Positions 49,758 through 58,143 of a DNA stretch of 64,000 nucleotides are shown in pieces. Position 1 is the stretch's first letter. Each line of letters opens with the position of its first letter. The notes under the pieces were generated by a model. The model did not search any database, was not told where the DNA came from, and saw nothing but the letters and a program-made list of their open reading frames with translations. The DNA is from Syntrophaceae bacterium (lineage in GTDB: Bacteria > Desulfobacterota > Syntrophia > Syntrophales > PHBD01): NCBI GenBank assembly GCA_013177825.1, contig JABLXX010000002.1, positions 558,001 to 622,000 on the forward strand, read 5' to 3'. The position numbers and the translations under genes were made by a program.

Positions 49758-50816
49758 ATGGAAAAATACATGGATGCCGATAAAAGGACGACCGCAGCCG
49801 AGGCGATCGGGCGTTTTGTCAACGACGGGGAGTCTTTCGTTTTTGCAAATTGCCTCTATTGCATGCCCCTCGCGCTCACCCATGAGCTGATCCGCCAGGG
49901 CAAGAGGAACCTGATGGCCTTCCAGCAGGGCGGAATCGAAGAAATCGACCAGCTGGTCCTGAGCAAGGTGATCGACCGTCTCGTTCTGGCCTACAATTTC
50001 AGGGCCGGCGGCCCCCGCATCGTAAGCCCGCTCGATCGTGCCATAAAAGAGGGTCAGGTTGCCGTCGAGGAAATGACAAACCACACGCTCCTGTCCATGA
50101 TGAAGGCCGGGGCCATGGGGTATCCCTTCCTGCCGGTCCTGCCGGGCATCAAGGTGACGGACGTGGTGAAACGGAACGGATTCATGGGGAATCAGCGGTT
50201 CGCCCGGCTCCCGGATCCTTTCACGGGGAAAGACACCCTGGTCGTCAAGGGCTTCAATCCCGATTTCGCCCTGATTCACGTCCAGCGAGCCGACCGGGCC
50301 GGAAACGGGCAGCTCTGGGGCGCCATGATCAACAGCAAGTGGGCGGCCCTGGCGGCAAAGAAAGTAATCCTTTCGTGCGAAGAGATCGTCGACACGGAGG
50401 TGATCATGTCCTCACCCCACCTGACGATCGTTCCCTCCCACAAGGTCTGCGCCGTCGTCGAGTGCCCCTGGGGCGCCCATCCCTCGGAGGTGCTGGGGCA
50501 TTACGACTATGATTTCCCCTTCCGGGTCCTGTTCGTCGGGTCCGCCGCCAACCCGGATGCGGCGAAGTTCTGGCTCGACGAATGGATCCACAAGGTGAAG
50601 GACCGCGACGAGTATATCGAGCATTATGTAAAGAGGTTCGGAAGGGATACGCTCGAAGCGTTCCGGGCCAGGCCGTTCAAGAGTGTCCCGGCCGATTACG
50701 GTTCAACGTTCTCCCGGGACTGGGATGATCAGGGATACTCGAGGAGCATGGGCATGACCATGCAGGAATTCGTTGCCATGCTGGACGCGAAAGGAGCGCT
50801 GATCGATGGGAACTAG
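49758..50816 (+). CDS. CoA-transferase family I, alpha subunit
   Basis: 352 residues, longer than typical (about 290) because of a C-terminal helical extension (about 280-352). Motifs of the glutaconate CoA-transferase/IpdA-like alpha subunit are seen: FQQGGIEEID and VEEMTNHTLLSMMKAGAMGYPFLPV, where Glu104/Glu105 matches the conserved active-site region, plus DFALIHVQRADRAGNGQ. The ATG follows AAAGGAGG. It overlaps the beta-subunit gene by 11 bp. It is the first gene after the sigma-54 promoter and would activate the cluster's organic acid substrate. Confidence 0.88.
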   Translation: MEKYMDADKRTTAAEAIGRFVNDGESFVFANCLYCMPLALTHELIRQGKRNLMAFQQGGIEEIDQLVLSKVIDRLVLAYNFRAGGPRIVSPLDRAIKEGQVAVEEMTNHTLLSMMKAGAMGYPFLPVLPGIKVTDVVKRNGFMGNQRFARLPDPFTGKDTLVVKGFNPDFALIHVQRADRAGNGQLWGAMINSKWAALAAKKVILSCEEIVDTEVIMSSPHLTIVPSHKVCAVVECPWGAHPSEVLGHYDYDFPFRVLFVGSAANPDAAKFWLDEWIHKVKDRDEYIEHYVKRFGRDTLEAFRARPFKSVPADYGSTFSRDWDDQGYSRSMGMTMQEFVAMLDAKGALIDGN

Positions 50817-51624
50817 ATTCACGATCCAGGAGCTGATCGTCTCGCGGGCCGCCAAGGAACTGAAGGACAGGGAATTCGTCGTGATCGGCCAGGGGATTGC
50901 CATGGCCGCGGGCGTCCTGGCAAGGAGGACCCACGCCCCCAACGCCGTGATCCTCACCGAGGCGGGCCTCCTGGGGATCGATCCCTTCAAGGTCCCGCTC
51001 CACATCGCCGATCCCACCTGCACCCGGGGATTCACCTATTCGTGCGACATGATCGACATCTTCACCACGGTCCTGAACCAGGGCTACGTGGACGTAACCT
51101 TTCTCGGTGTCGGCCAGATCGACCGCTTCGGCAACATGAACAGCAGCTACCTGGGCGAGCCGGGCAACTACACGACCCGCATGACCGGTGCAGGGGGAGC
51201 CCCCGAGTTCATCGGCTACGCCGGCCGGGCCATTCTCACCATGAGCGGCGGCACCTTCGTGGAAAAACTGGACTACTTCACCTCTCCCGGGTATCTGGAA
51301 GGCGGCGACTCGCGTTACGCGGCGGGGATGCCCGAAGGATCGGGGCCCAGTGTGCTCATTACGACCCGGGGCGTCTTCAGGTTCGACGAGGTCACGAAGG
51401 AAATGTACCTGGCGGGGCTCCACCCCGGGGTGACGGTCGATGAGATCCGGGCCGAGGTGCCCTGGAACCTGAAGATTGCCGACCGGCTGGAAACGACACC
51501 GGCACCGACGGAAGAAGAGCTCGCCATTCTCCGCAGCTTCGCTCCGGACATCACCATGGGGCGGAAGCTGCAGCTCGAGGTCGTGATGAAGCAGGTTATC
51601 AACCTTCTTTCGAAAGGAGCGTGA
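50806..51624 (+). CDS. CoA-transferase family I, beta subunit (catalytic Glu present)
   Basis: 272 residues. The beta-subunit nucleophile region reads VILTEAGLLG, so the catalytic Glu is retained. GVGQIDRFGNMNSS and MSGGTFVEKLDYFTSPGYL are family motifs. It overlaps the alpha subunit by 11 bp and is 4 bp from the next gene. It should form a working heteromeric CoA-transferase with the 49758 product. Confidence 0.88.
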   Translation: MGTRFTIQELIVSRAAKELKDREFVVIGQGIAMAAGVLARRTHAPNAVILTEAGLLGIDPFKVPLHIADPTCTRGFTYSCDMIDIFTTVLNQGYVDVTFLGVGQIDRFGNMNSSYLGEPGNYTTRMTGAGGAPEFIGYAGRAILTMSGGTFVEKLDYFTSPGYLEGGDSRYAAGMPEGSGPSVLITTRGVFRFDEVTKEMYLAGLHPGVTVDEIRAEVPWNLKIADRLETTPAPTEEELAILRSFAPDITMGRKLQLEVVMKQVINLLSKGA

Positions 51625-51628
51625 CCGC

Positions 51629-52618
51629 ATGACGGAAGGGAAGAAGACGAATCGGCCGTACAGGATTATCGACGCGCTTTGCTATGTACCCACGGAAGAA
51701 GTCGTTCTGGATCTTCCCGTCTCCCTGCCTCCCCAGATGGCCCCCTACCTCAGGAACGTTTTCGGGCCGCGGGTGGCCCCACTGATGGGGATCACCGCGG
51801 ATGAATTTTACCGGATGAAGATCACGTTGAGTCAGGAGGAACTGCGGAAGGCCCTGGCGCCGAAGATGAAATTCATGTCCATGAAGCTGGAGGATTTCGT
51901 CCGGCAGCTGGACGAGATGGGCGTGGAAAAGGCGGTCATCTTCAACCTGGATGAAGAAACGCCCGGCGGGCTGAAGGGGCTGCCCAACGACTACTATGCC
52001 GATGTTGTCAAACAGTACCCGGATCGGTTCATCGGCATGGCCGGGATCGATCCCCTGAAGGGCATGGCGGCGGTGCGGGAGATCCGGCGCATTTACGATC
52101 TGGGCCTGCGCGGGATCGGAGTCCGGCCGTTCATGTTCGGCATTCCGCCCCATCATGCAAAGATGTATCCCCTTTACTCCACCTGCGTTGAGCTCGACAT
52201 CCCCGTCTGGTTCCATACGGGGATCAACTACTCCACCAACAACATGGAGGTGGAGAGGCCGGTTTACTTCGACATCGTGGCGCAGGATTTCCCCGAGCTC
52301 AAGATCATCGCCGGCCACGGCGGCTGGCCCTGGGTTCCGGAGATGATGGCCGTGGTCCGGCGGAACGAAAACGTGTATATCGACATCTCCTCTATCGATC
52401 CGCGGTATCTCGGGATGCCCGGCTCGGGATGGGAGACCCTGATGCAGCTGGGAAACTCCGTCCTCCAGGACAAGATCCTGTTCGGCTCAACCTGGCTGTT
52501 CATGGGGCGAACGATCAGGCAACTGGCCGACGGCATCATGGACCTGCCGCTGAAGGAGACGGTCAAGCACAAGTGGCTGTACGGCAATGCGGCCCGCCTG
52601 TTCGGGCTGTCGGCATGA
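51629..52618 (+). CDS. Amidohydrolase-fold (PF04909-like) protein with degenerate metal site
   Basis: 329 residues, TIM-barrel of the amidohydrolase-2/ACMSD type. The fold is clear (VEKAVIFNL, IGMAGIDPLKGM, GIGVRPFMFGIPP, VWFHTGIN, IIAGHGGWPWVPEMM, YGNAARLFGL). The N-terminal HxH metal motif is replaced by IDALCYV, and the late Asp of FGSD by FGSTW. Either the protein works without metal, perhaps as a decarboxylase or hydratase with another base, or it has lost activity. AAAGGAG precedes the ATG. It follows the first CoA-transferase pair. Confidence 0.82.
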   Translation: MTEGKKTNRPYRIIDALCYVPTEEVVLDLPVSLPPQMAPYLRNVFGPRVAPLMGITADEFYRMKITLSQEELRKALAPKMKFMSMKLEDFVRQLDEMGVEKAVIFNLDEETPGGLKGLPNDYYADVVKQYPDRFIGMAGIDPLKGMAAVREIRRIYDLGLRGIGVRPFMFGIPPHHAKMYPLYSTCVELDIPVWFHTGINYSTNNMEVERPVYFDIVAQDFPELKIIAGHGGWPWVPEMMAVVRRNENVYIDISSIDPRYLGMPGSGWETLMQLGNSVLQDKILFGSTWLFMGRTIRQLADGIMDLPLKETVKHKWLYGNAARLFGLSA

Positions 52619-52764
52619 CCGGGATGCCTTGCTTTCCGGATCGGAGATGATGAGGGTAACGGACGTCCCTGGCGTCCTCCCGGCTTACAAACGGACCACA
52701 TGCGCGGGACAGGCTGACGGGGCGATCCTGTTGGCGTGAATCCCGGCAGGAGAGGATCGGAACG

Positions 52765-53622
52765 ATGAAAGACAAACTCATGACCGCGGCCGAAGCGGCC
52801 CGGATGGTGGAAGACGGGATGCACCTCGGTGTCGGTGCCGGGATGGCGATGAATCCCATGCCGGTGATCCGGGAGATCCTCCGGAACGGCATCCGCGGGC
52901 TCACCCTGACGCCTGTCCTGACGGGGGGATACGTGACGGATCTCCTCATCGGCGCCGGGGCCGTGGAGACAATCCAGTTCCCCCAGATCGTCCTCGACGA
53001 GTTCGGGCTGGCCCCCCATTTCCGCAAATGGGCGGAAGCAGGCCGGCTCAAGCTCCTGGAGACCATGTGACCGGCCCTGCTCCTGGGGCTCCAGGCTGGA
53101 GCCCATCAATTGCCGTTCATCCCCGTCATCGGTTTTCTGGGGACGGACTACATGAAAATCCGGGACGATTTCAAGGTCGTCAAGGATCCCTATTCGGGTG
53201 AGGACTATGTCGTGGTTCCGCCCATCATCCCGGATGTCGCGGTTATCCACGGCCTCAAGGGAGACCGGTTCGGCGGTGTTACGGTCCTGGGCGCCCGGAA
53301 CGATCGGCTGCTGGCCACGGCAGCCCGAAAGACCATCGCCGTCATCGAGGATCTGGTCGAACCAGGCGAGGTTCTGCCCGGCCTCCAGGAGGTTTACGTG
53401 GCGCCTGTGCACGTCGACGCAGTCGTCGTGGCGCCCGGCGGGGCCCACCCCACGGAATGCCCGGGCCGCTACGAAATCGACGCCGGCCACATCATGACCT
53501 ACCTCACCGCCGCGAAGGACGAGGCCTCTTTTCAGAATTACCTGGAGACGTACATCACGGGACCGGCGGATCACGAGGCTTACCTGGAGAAGGTCGGCTT
53601 CAGACCCTCGGAATGGAAGTAG
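52765..53622 (+). CDS. CoA-transferase alpha-like subunit with in-frame TGA (candidate selenoprotein)
   Basis: 285 residues if the TGA at 53068-53070 is read through. Both halves (residues 1-101 and 103-285) are in the same frame and align with CoA-transferase alpha subunits on either side of the stop. Aligned with the cluster's other alpha subunit, the TGA stands three residues after the conserved Glu99 (LLETM-stop-PALLLGLQAGA versus VEEMTNHTLLSMMKAGA). An 8-bp hairpin with a GGC loop begins 15 bases after the TGA, fitting bacterial SECIS geometry. Alternatively a recent nonsense mutation has broken the gene. The beta partner follows at 53674. AGGAGAGGA precedes the ATG. Confidence 0.7.
53086..53104 (+). 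promoter_or_regulatory. SECIS-like hairpin after in-frame TGA
   Basis: Perfect 8-bp stem GGGCTCCA/TGGAGCCC with loop GGC (53094-53096). The loop begins 23 bases after the TGA and starts with G, both within the published bacterial SECIS consensus as I recall it (distance 16-37, G in the first two loop bases). Confidence 0.45.
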
Positions 53623-53673
53623 AAGCGGAGTGTTCCGTACGTCTCATAAAAGCATCAAAGAGAGGGAAACATC

Positions 53674-54411
53674 ATGGGAAGCAGCCAGACAGAATCCTTC
53701 GAAAAGATGATCGGCGCCATCTCCCGGCTCCTGAAAAACGGCGAGATGGTCGTGACGGGCACGCTGTCCCCCCTCCCGGCGGCAGGTTGCCTCCTGGCCA
53801 AACATACCCACGCCCCGGACCTGGAGCCCATGCTCTATGGCGATCCGGAGAACCGGCTTTCCGAGGGGCTCCACGAGTTCTTCGGGGTTGCCCAGAAGGG
53901 GAAGGTGGACGTGTTCTTCCTCTCGGGCCTTCAGATCGACCGGCAAGGCAGCATCAACCTGTCGGTCATCGGAGATTATGACCATCCCAAACTGCGCCTG
54001 CCGGGAGGCGCGGGATCAGCCATGCTCTATTCCATGAGCCGGCGGACCATCCTCTTCACCATGACGCACACGAAGAAGCTTTTTGTGCCGAAGGTGGATT
54101 TCGTCAATGCCGCCGCTTTTGACGGCGAGACCAGGACCCCCTGGCGGCGCGGCGGCCTGTCCCACGTCGTCACGCCCCTGTGTGTCATGAAATTCGACGA
54201 AGATAGGAAGCGGGTCGTCCTGGATTCGCTCTTACCAGGAGTGACGCTCGATCAGGTCGTGGAAAACACGGGATTCGACCTGGACGTGGCGGGAAGGGAA
54301 ATCCCCGTCATGGAGCCGCTGACGGAGGAGGAGCAGAGTGCCCTGCGGGGGCCGGTCCTGGAGAAGATGAGGACGATCTATCCCCTGGTGTGCCGGATGA
54401 TCTGGGGGTAG
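53674..54411 (+). CDS. CoA-transferase beta-like subunit lacking the catalytic Glu
   Basis: 245 residues, aligned with the 50806 product over its length (LLAKHTHAPDLEP against VLARRTHAPNAV; GLQIDRQGSINLSVIG against GVGQIDRFGNMNSSYLG). Where the first pair has LTEAGLLG this protein reads LYGDPENRL, so the nucleophilic Glu is not conserved. This resembles hydrolase-like members such as IpdB rather than true transferases. It forms a pair with the TGA-containing alpha-like subunit. AGAGAGGGAAAC precedes the ATG. Confidence 0.82.
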   Translation: MGSSQTESFEKMIGAISRLLKNGEMVVTGTLSPLPAAGCLLAKHTHAPDLEPMLYGDPENRLSEGLHEFFGVAQKGKVDVFFLSGLQIDRQGSINLSVIGDYDHPKLRLPGGAGSAMLYSMSRRTILFTMTHTKKLFVPKVDFVNAAAFDGETRTPWRRGGLSHVVTPLCVMKFDEDRKRVVLDSLLPGVTLDQVVENTGFDLDVAGREIPVMEPLTEEEQSALRGPVLEKMRTIYPLVCRMIWG

Positions 54412-54598
54412 GGAACGTGGCTCCCGATGAAAGGCCGGGGAGCATCATCCCGTTTTAACGGGAGAAGCGAACGGAGACGGGAAACGGCTTTACAACCCGC
54501 ACCATTCATAATAGAAAGCCCCGTCGCAATGGTATCAATCCCCAAGGAGAATTCGGAAGAACCGAACCTGCAGCAAAAAAGAATTAGGGAGGACTGAA

Positions 54599-56041
54599 GT
54601 GGCGACAACGCGTGACTGGGGAAAATCCGTCCGTCGGATGGAACAGCTGCTGCGCTTGAAGACGTTTCCCGTGGCATTCAAGCTCCTGGAGAATCGGGCC
54701 GATTTGTCCGCCATTCCGTACATGCGGAGGGTGGGCCACAAATCGACCCTCTGTCAGCTCATCAACCTCGTTCGCAGCTTCGACTGGACCGTCGGGGCAG
54801 ACGACACGGACATGGTGGGCCCGATGTGCACGTCCATCATCGGCCTGACCGGCATGCCGGAATTCCTCAGGGACGGGACGTTCCGGAGCATCATCTGGAC
54901 CAAGACGAGGCGGGATGGAGAAAAGTACGAAAACGCCGTTCCCCGGATCCCGCCCGGGAAGTACCAGGCTGTCGCCATGGCGCCCCTGGCCTACAACCCC
55001 TTCGATCCGGACCTGATCCTCATCTACGCCAATCCGGCCCAGATGATCCTCCTGATCAACGCCCTCCAGTTCGAAGACTACGAGGTGATGCAGTTCTTCT
55101 GCGTGGGCGAGTCCTCCTGTTCCGATGCCATCGCCCGCTGCCATCTCACCGGCAGGCCCTCCCTCACCATTCCGTGCTTCGGAGAGCGACGCTACGGCCA
55201 CACCCAGGACGACGAACTGGTCATGGCCCTGCCGCCTGCAATGCTCGACAAGGCCGTCGACGGCCTGGAGACCCTTTACAAGCGCGGGATCCGTTATCCC
55301 ATCAGCATGGCCGGGGCGGAACTGGACCTGGGGCGCGCACTTCCCGGCGCTTACGCGACCGGGCCGGCCATGATCGAGGGAATCCGAAGCAGCACGGCCC
55401 TTCTGCTGGGCGTCACGGGAAGCATCGCCACAGGCAAGTCGACGGTGTCCCGCATGCTGGAGGAACTGGGATCGCCCCTGATCGACTTCGACGTCCTGGC
55501 CCGGATCGTGGTCGAACCGGGTCAGCCCGCCCTGAAGGACATCGCCGCGTATTTCGGCAGCCAGGTTCTCCAGGAAGACGGCGCCCTGGACCGCAAGAAA
55601 CTGTCCGAGATCATCTTCACCGATATGGAGAAGCGCAAAAAGCTGGAAAGCTTCGTACACCCTCGGATCGGTGAGGCCTTCATGAAACAGGTGCAGGAGC
55701 ACGCGCTGCGAAATCCCGACGCGATCATCCAGGTGGCGGTACCCCTGCTCATCGAGACCAACATGAATTTCATGTTCGACAAGCTGCTGCTCGTCTATAC
55801 GCCCCCGGAAGAACAGGCGAGGCGGCTGATGGAACGCGACGGAGTCAATCAGGAGATGGCCGCAGCCATGGTGGGCTCCCAGATGTCCGTCGAGGAAAAG
55901 AAAAGCTACGTGGATTTCGTGATCGACAACTCCGGCGCGCCGGAGGAGACTCGCAGGCAGGTGGAGGACAACTGGATGACCCTGCAGGAGTTGCAGAGGG
56001 AAAAGGCTCAGCGGATCAAGGAACGAAAGGAAACCTCATGA
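54599..56041 (+). CDS. DUF169 protein fused to dephospho-CoA kinase (CoaE)
   Basis: 480 residues. Residues 1-260 match DUF169, with conserved cysteines (MCTSIIGL, VGESSCSDAIARC). Residues about 266-470 are a complete dephospho-CoA kinase domain: P-loop GVTGSIATGKST at 271-282, LIDFDVLAR, VHPRIGEAF and VPLLIETNMNFMFDKLLLV. CoaE makes the last step of CoA synthesis; linking it to DUF169 inside a CoA-transferase cluster is unusual. The start is GTG with AGGGAGGACTGAA upstream. It overlaps the next gene by ATGA. Confidence 0.85.
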   Translation: MATTRDWGKSVRRMEQLLRLKTFPVAFKLLENRADLSAIPYMRRVGHKSTLCQLINLVRSFDWTVGADDTDMVGPMCTSIIGLTGMPEFLRDGTFRSIIWTKTRRDGEKYENAVPRIPPGKYQAVAMAPLAYNPFDPDLILIYANPAQMILLINALQFEDYEVMQFFCVGESSCSDAIARCHLTGRPSLTIPCFGERRYGHTQDDELVMALPPAMLDKAVDGLETLYKRGIRYPISMAGAELDLGRALPGAYATGPAMIEGIRSSTALLLGVTGSIATGKSTVSRMLEELGSPLIDFDVLARIVVEPGQPALKDIAAYFGSQVLQEDGALDRKKLSEIIFTDMEKRKKLESFVHPRIGEAFMKQVQEHALRNPDAIIQVAVPLLIETNMNFMFDKLLLVYTPPEEQARRLMERDGVNQEMAAAMVGSQMSVEEKKSYVDFVIDNSGAPEETRRQVEDNWMTLQELQREKAQRIKERKETS

Positions 56042-56550
56042 CCGTAGCATTCATGCGAAACAAGATGGTGGAGGTGGAGCCTCTGCCGACGGGAAACCTG
56101 GCCGTCTACTGGCGGCTCTCGGACGACCTGATCGATGTGGACATGACCCTCACGTTTCAGCTGCCGGACCTCGAGATCGTCGATGCCGCCGCGCACGTTC
56201 GCCGCTCGCCTCACCGGGAGGGCGTCAAGGCAGGGGAAGTCATTCGCAAGATGATCGGGGTGCGGGTCGGCGGAGGCCTGCGCAAGATCGTCAGGGGACT
56301 GATGGGCGGGGACGGCGGCAACATCGACCTCACCGAGGGGGTGCTGGAATGCTGCAACGCCGTTATCCTCAACTTCACCCTGCCGGGAATACAGGAATTC
56401 GAAAAATACACGTACACTACGGAGGAGGAACGCCTTGCCCCCGTCCGCGCCATGCTGCAGGCCAATCCCCGCCTGTACCGGAGCTGCGTTGCCTTTGCCG
56501 AGGACAGCCCGATCGTCCGGGGGCTCGATCTGAAAGGAGGTGTCTCATGA
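56038..56550 (+). CDS. DUF2889 family protein, divergent copy
   Basis: 170 residues, soluble. It starts VAFMRNKMVEVEP and has LPDLEIVDAAAHVRRSPH, VRVGGGLRKIVRGLMGGDGGNIDLTEGVLECC, the latter matching the DUF2889 core but with NID in place of the usual C-x-H. Function is unknown. ATGA overlaps on both sides link it to the DUF169-CoaE gene and the second DUF2889 gene. Confidence 0.7.
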   Translation: MTVAFMRNKMVEVEPLPTGNLAVYWRLSDDLIDVDMTLTFQLPDLEIVDAAAHVRRSPHREGVKAGEVIRKMIGVRVGGGLRKIVRGLMGGDGGNIDLTEGVLECCNAVILNFTLPGIQEFEKYTYTTEEERLAPVRAMLQANPRLYRSCVAFAEDSPIVRGLDLKGGVS

Positions 56551-56999
56551 TCACCTTCAGCCGGAGCCAGCTCGTCGGAATGGAATTCCTGGACGAGGAT
56601 ACGGTCCGCGTTCACGGCACCCAGGAAGATCATATCTATGCCATGGAGATTGAAATGGACGTCCGCATCGCCGACGGCGTGATCCTGGCCGTCAAGGGCT
56701 GGATGAAGCGCTACACGACGCCCGTCTGCCCCCAGGCCGTGGAGAGGCTCCAATCCGCCGTAGGGATGTCGCTGCGCACCGAGGGTTGGATGCAGGCCGT
56801 CATGCGGGACATCGGGCGTAACGGCTGCGAGCACTTCGCCGAGATCATCACGGAGTGCGGGCGGTGCCTCGATCCGGCGCGGCTGTCGAGAGCCCTGGCG
56901 GCAAAGCTGAAGACCGATCCCGGGGCCGACCTTGGAGCCTCGGCGGCCGCCTGGCTGGCCGACCACCCGGAAGCGCCGGGGACTCCGCTGGCCCTGTGA
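56547..56999 (+). CDS. DUF2889 family protein, canonical copy
   Basis: 150 residues. The core DIGRNGCEHFAEIITEC contains the C-x-H pattern that the upstream paralogue lacks. DUF2889 proteins occur beside acyl-CoA and fatty-acid genes but have no assigned activity. The start at 56547 overlaps the previous stop (ATGA), and AAAGGAGG lies just upstream. The frame from 56349 is rejected because it lies inside the preceding gene. Confidence 0.75.
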   Translation: MITFSRSQLVGMEFLDEDTVRVHGTQEDHIYAMEIEMDVRIADGVILAVKGWMKRYTTPVCPQAVERLQSAVGMSLRTEGWMQAVMRDIGRNGCEHFAEIITECGRCLDPARLSRALAAKLKTDPGADLGASAAAWLADHPEAPGTPLAL

Positions 57000-57100
57000 G
57001 ATCTTTGAGGGAATGGATCGATCCATCAATTTCCGTCTCCCATGATCCTGACCAGAGAACCGGGGCGGCATGCCGCCGTCCTTGAAGAAAGCGACATTTC

Positions 57101-57736
57101 ATGATCGTCGATCTGCATGTCCACACGAAGCCCTTGTCTCCCTGCAGTCATATCGATCCCCTGGAAATGGTGGCCGAGGCGAAACGCCGGGGACTGGACG
57201 GCATCTGCCTGACGGAGCACCACGCCCTCTGGGGACGCGGTGAGCTGGACGAGTTGGCACGGCAATCGGGGATCGCGATCTTCTCCGGAAACGAAATCAC
57301 CACCGACCAGGGAGACATCCTGGTCTTCCGGTACCCGGTCCATGTCCCCGATATCATCCCCATCGCGGAGCTGCGCCGGGAGGTCCTGGCGGCAGGCGGC
57401 TTCATGATTGCCGCCCATCCGTTTCGGGGCTTCAAGGTGTTCGGCTTCGGCCAGCTTCGAATGACGCCCGAACAGGCCGCGAAGCGGAGGCTTTTCCAGC
57501 TTGTGGATGCGATGGAGGTCTGCAACGGAAAACTCAGCGAGGAAGAAAACAGGATGGCCCTGGAGGTCTCGAAGATCCTGGGGCTTGCAGGCACCGGCGG
57601 CAGTGATGCCCACCAGATCGATGAGATCGGGAAGTGGGTGACCGTCTTCGAGCGGGAGATCCGGAACGAACAGGAACTTACGGACGAGATCCGGGCCGGG
57701 CGTTACACGATCGGTGCCGCACCCGCAGCATCCTGA
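57101..57736 (+). CDS. PHP domain phosphoesterase
   Basis: 211 residues, a polymerase-and-histidinol-phosphatase fold. Metal ligands are visible: DLHVHTK, LTEHHAL, SGNEITT, IAAHPFRG and GGSDAHQID. Members hydrolyse phosphoesters (nucleotides, histidinol phosphate, 3',5'-bisphosphates). In this cluster it might act on a CoA-related or pathway phosphate, but that is inference. GAAGAAAGCG precedes the ATG; the 101-bp gap before it could hold a separate start site. It is the last gene of the cluster. Confidence 0.85.
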   Translation: MIVDLHVHTKPLSPCSHIDPLEMVAEAKRRGLDGICLTEHHALWGRGELDELARQSGIAIFSGNEITTDQGDILVFRYPVHVPDIIPIAELRREVLAAGGFMIAAHPFRGFKVFGFGQLRMTPEQAAKRRLFQLVDAMEVCNGKLSEEENRMALEVSKILGLAGTGGSDAHQIDEIGKWVTVFEREIRNEQELTDEIRAGRYTIGAAPAAS

Positions 57737-58143
57737 AACCTGTCCATGACTCAATAGAGGAACAAATCTTCAGGTTTATTATCCCGGGCATCCTCTTCTG
57801 TGAGACCTGCGGGCGCCGAATGCGGCGAGAGATCTGGGGAAGGCCCGGAAAATCGAAGGGAACTCTTCTTCCCACTAAAAAAAAGCATCTTTCTTCGGGG
57901 AGGTGCTGTTTTTTTTCGTATTCGGGAGATATACTCCGCATGGGAATGGGAAATCCTTTTTCTCGTCATTTTCCGGAAAGGCTTTTAGGCATTGGCATTA
58001 TCTCTCCGTTTGGTCGTCCGGACGGTCCGTTCCGCCTCTGAGGGAACGGGGCCGGACTCGGGGCCGGCCGGTGGAGGGTGAAGGGCTTCCGAGAACGGGA
58101 GGAGGAAAGGAGCCACTGTCTGTCCGAAGGGAGGCAACCCGGA
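57737..58143 (+). other. AT-rich intergenic region before the polysaccharide locus
   Basis: 407 bp with no convincing gene. Bases 57850-57990 are much richer in A and T than the surroundings. They include a run of A at about 57878, a run of T at about 57909 and a small dyad GGAG-ATATA-CTCC at about 57925-57937. It likely holds the promoter of the sugar genes; no JUMPstart/ops motif was found. Confidence 0.5.

Noticed and set aside
53110-53622. Second half of the TGA-containing gene as an independent gene
   Set aside because: It lacks a ribosome site and an alpha-subunit N-terminus, is in the same frame as the first half, and continues the same fold.
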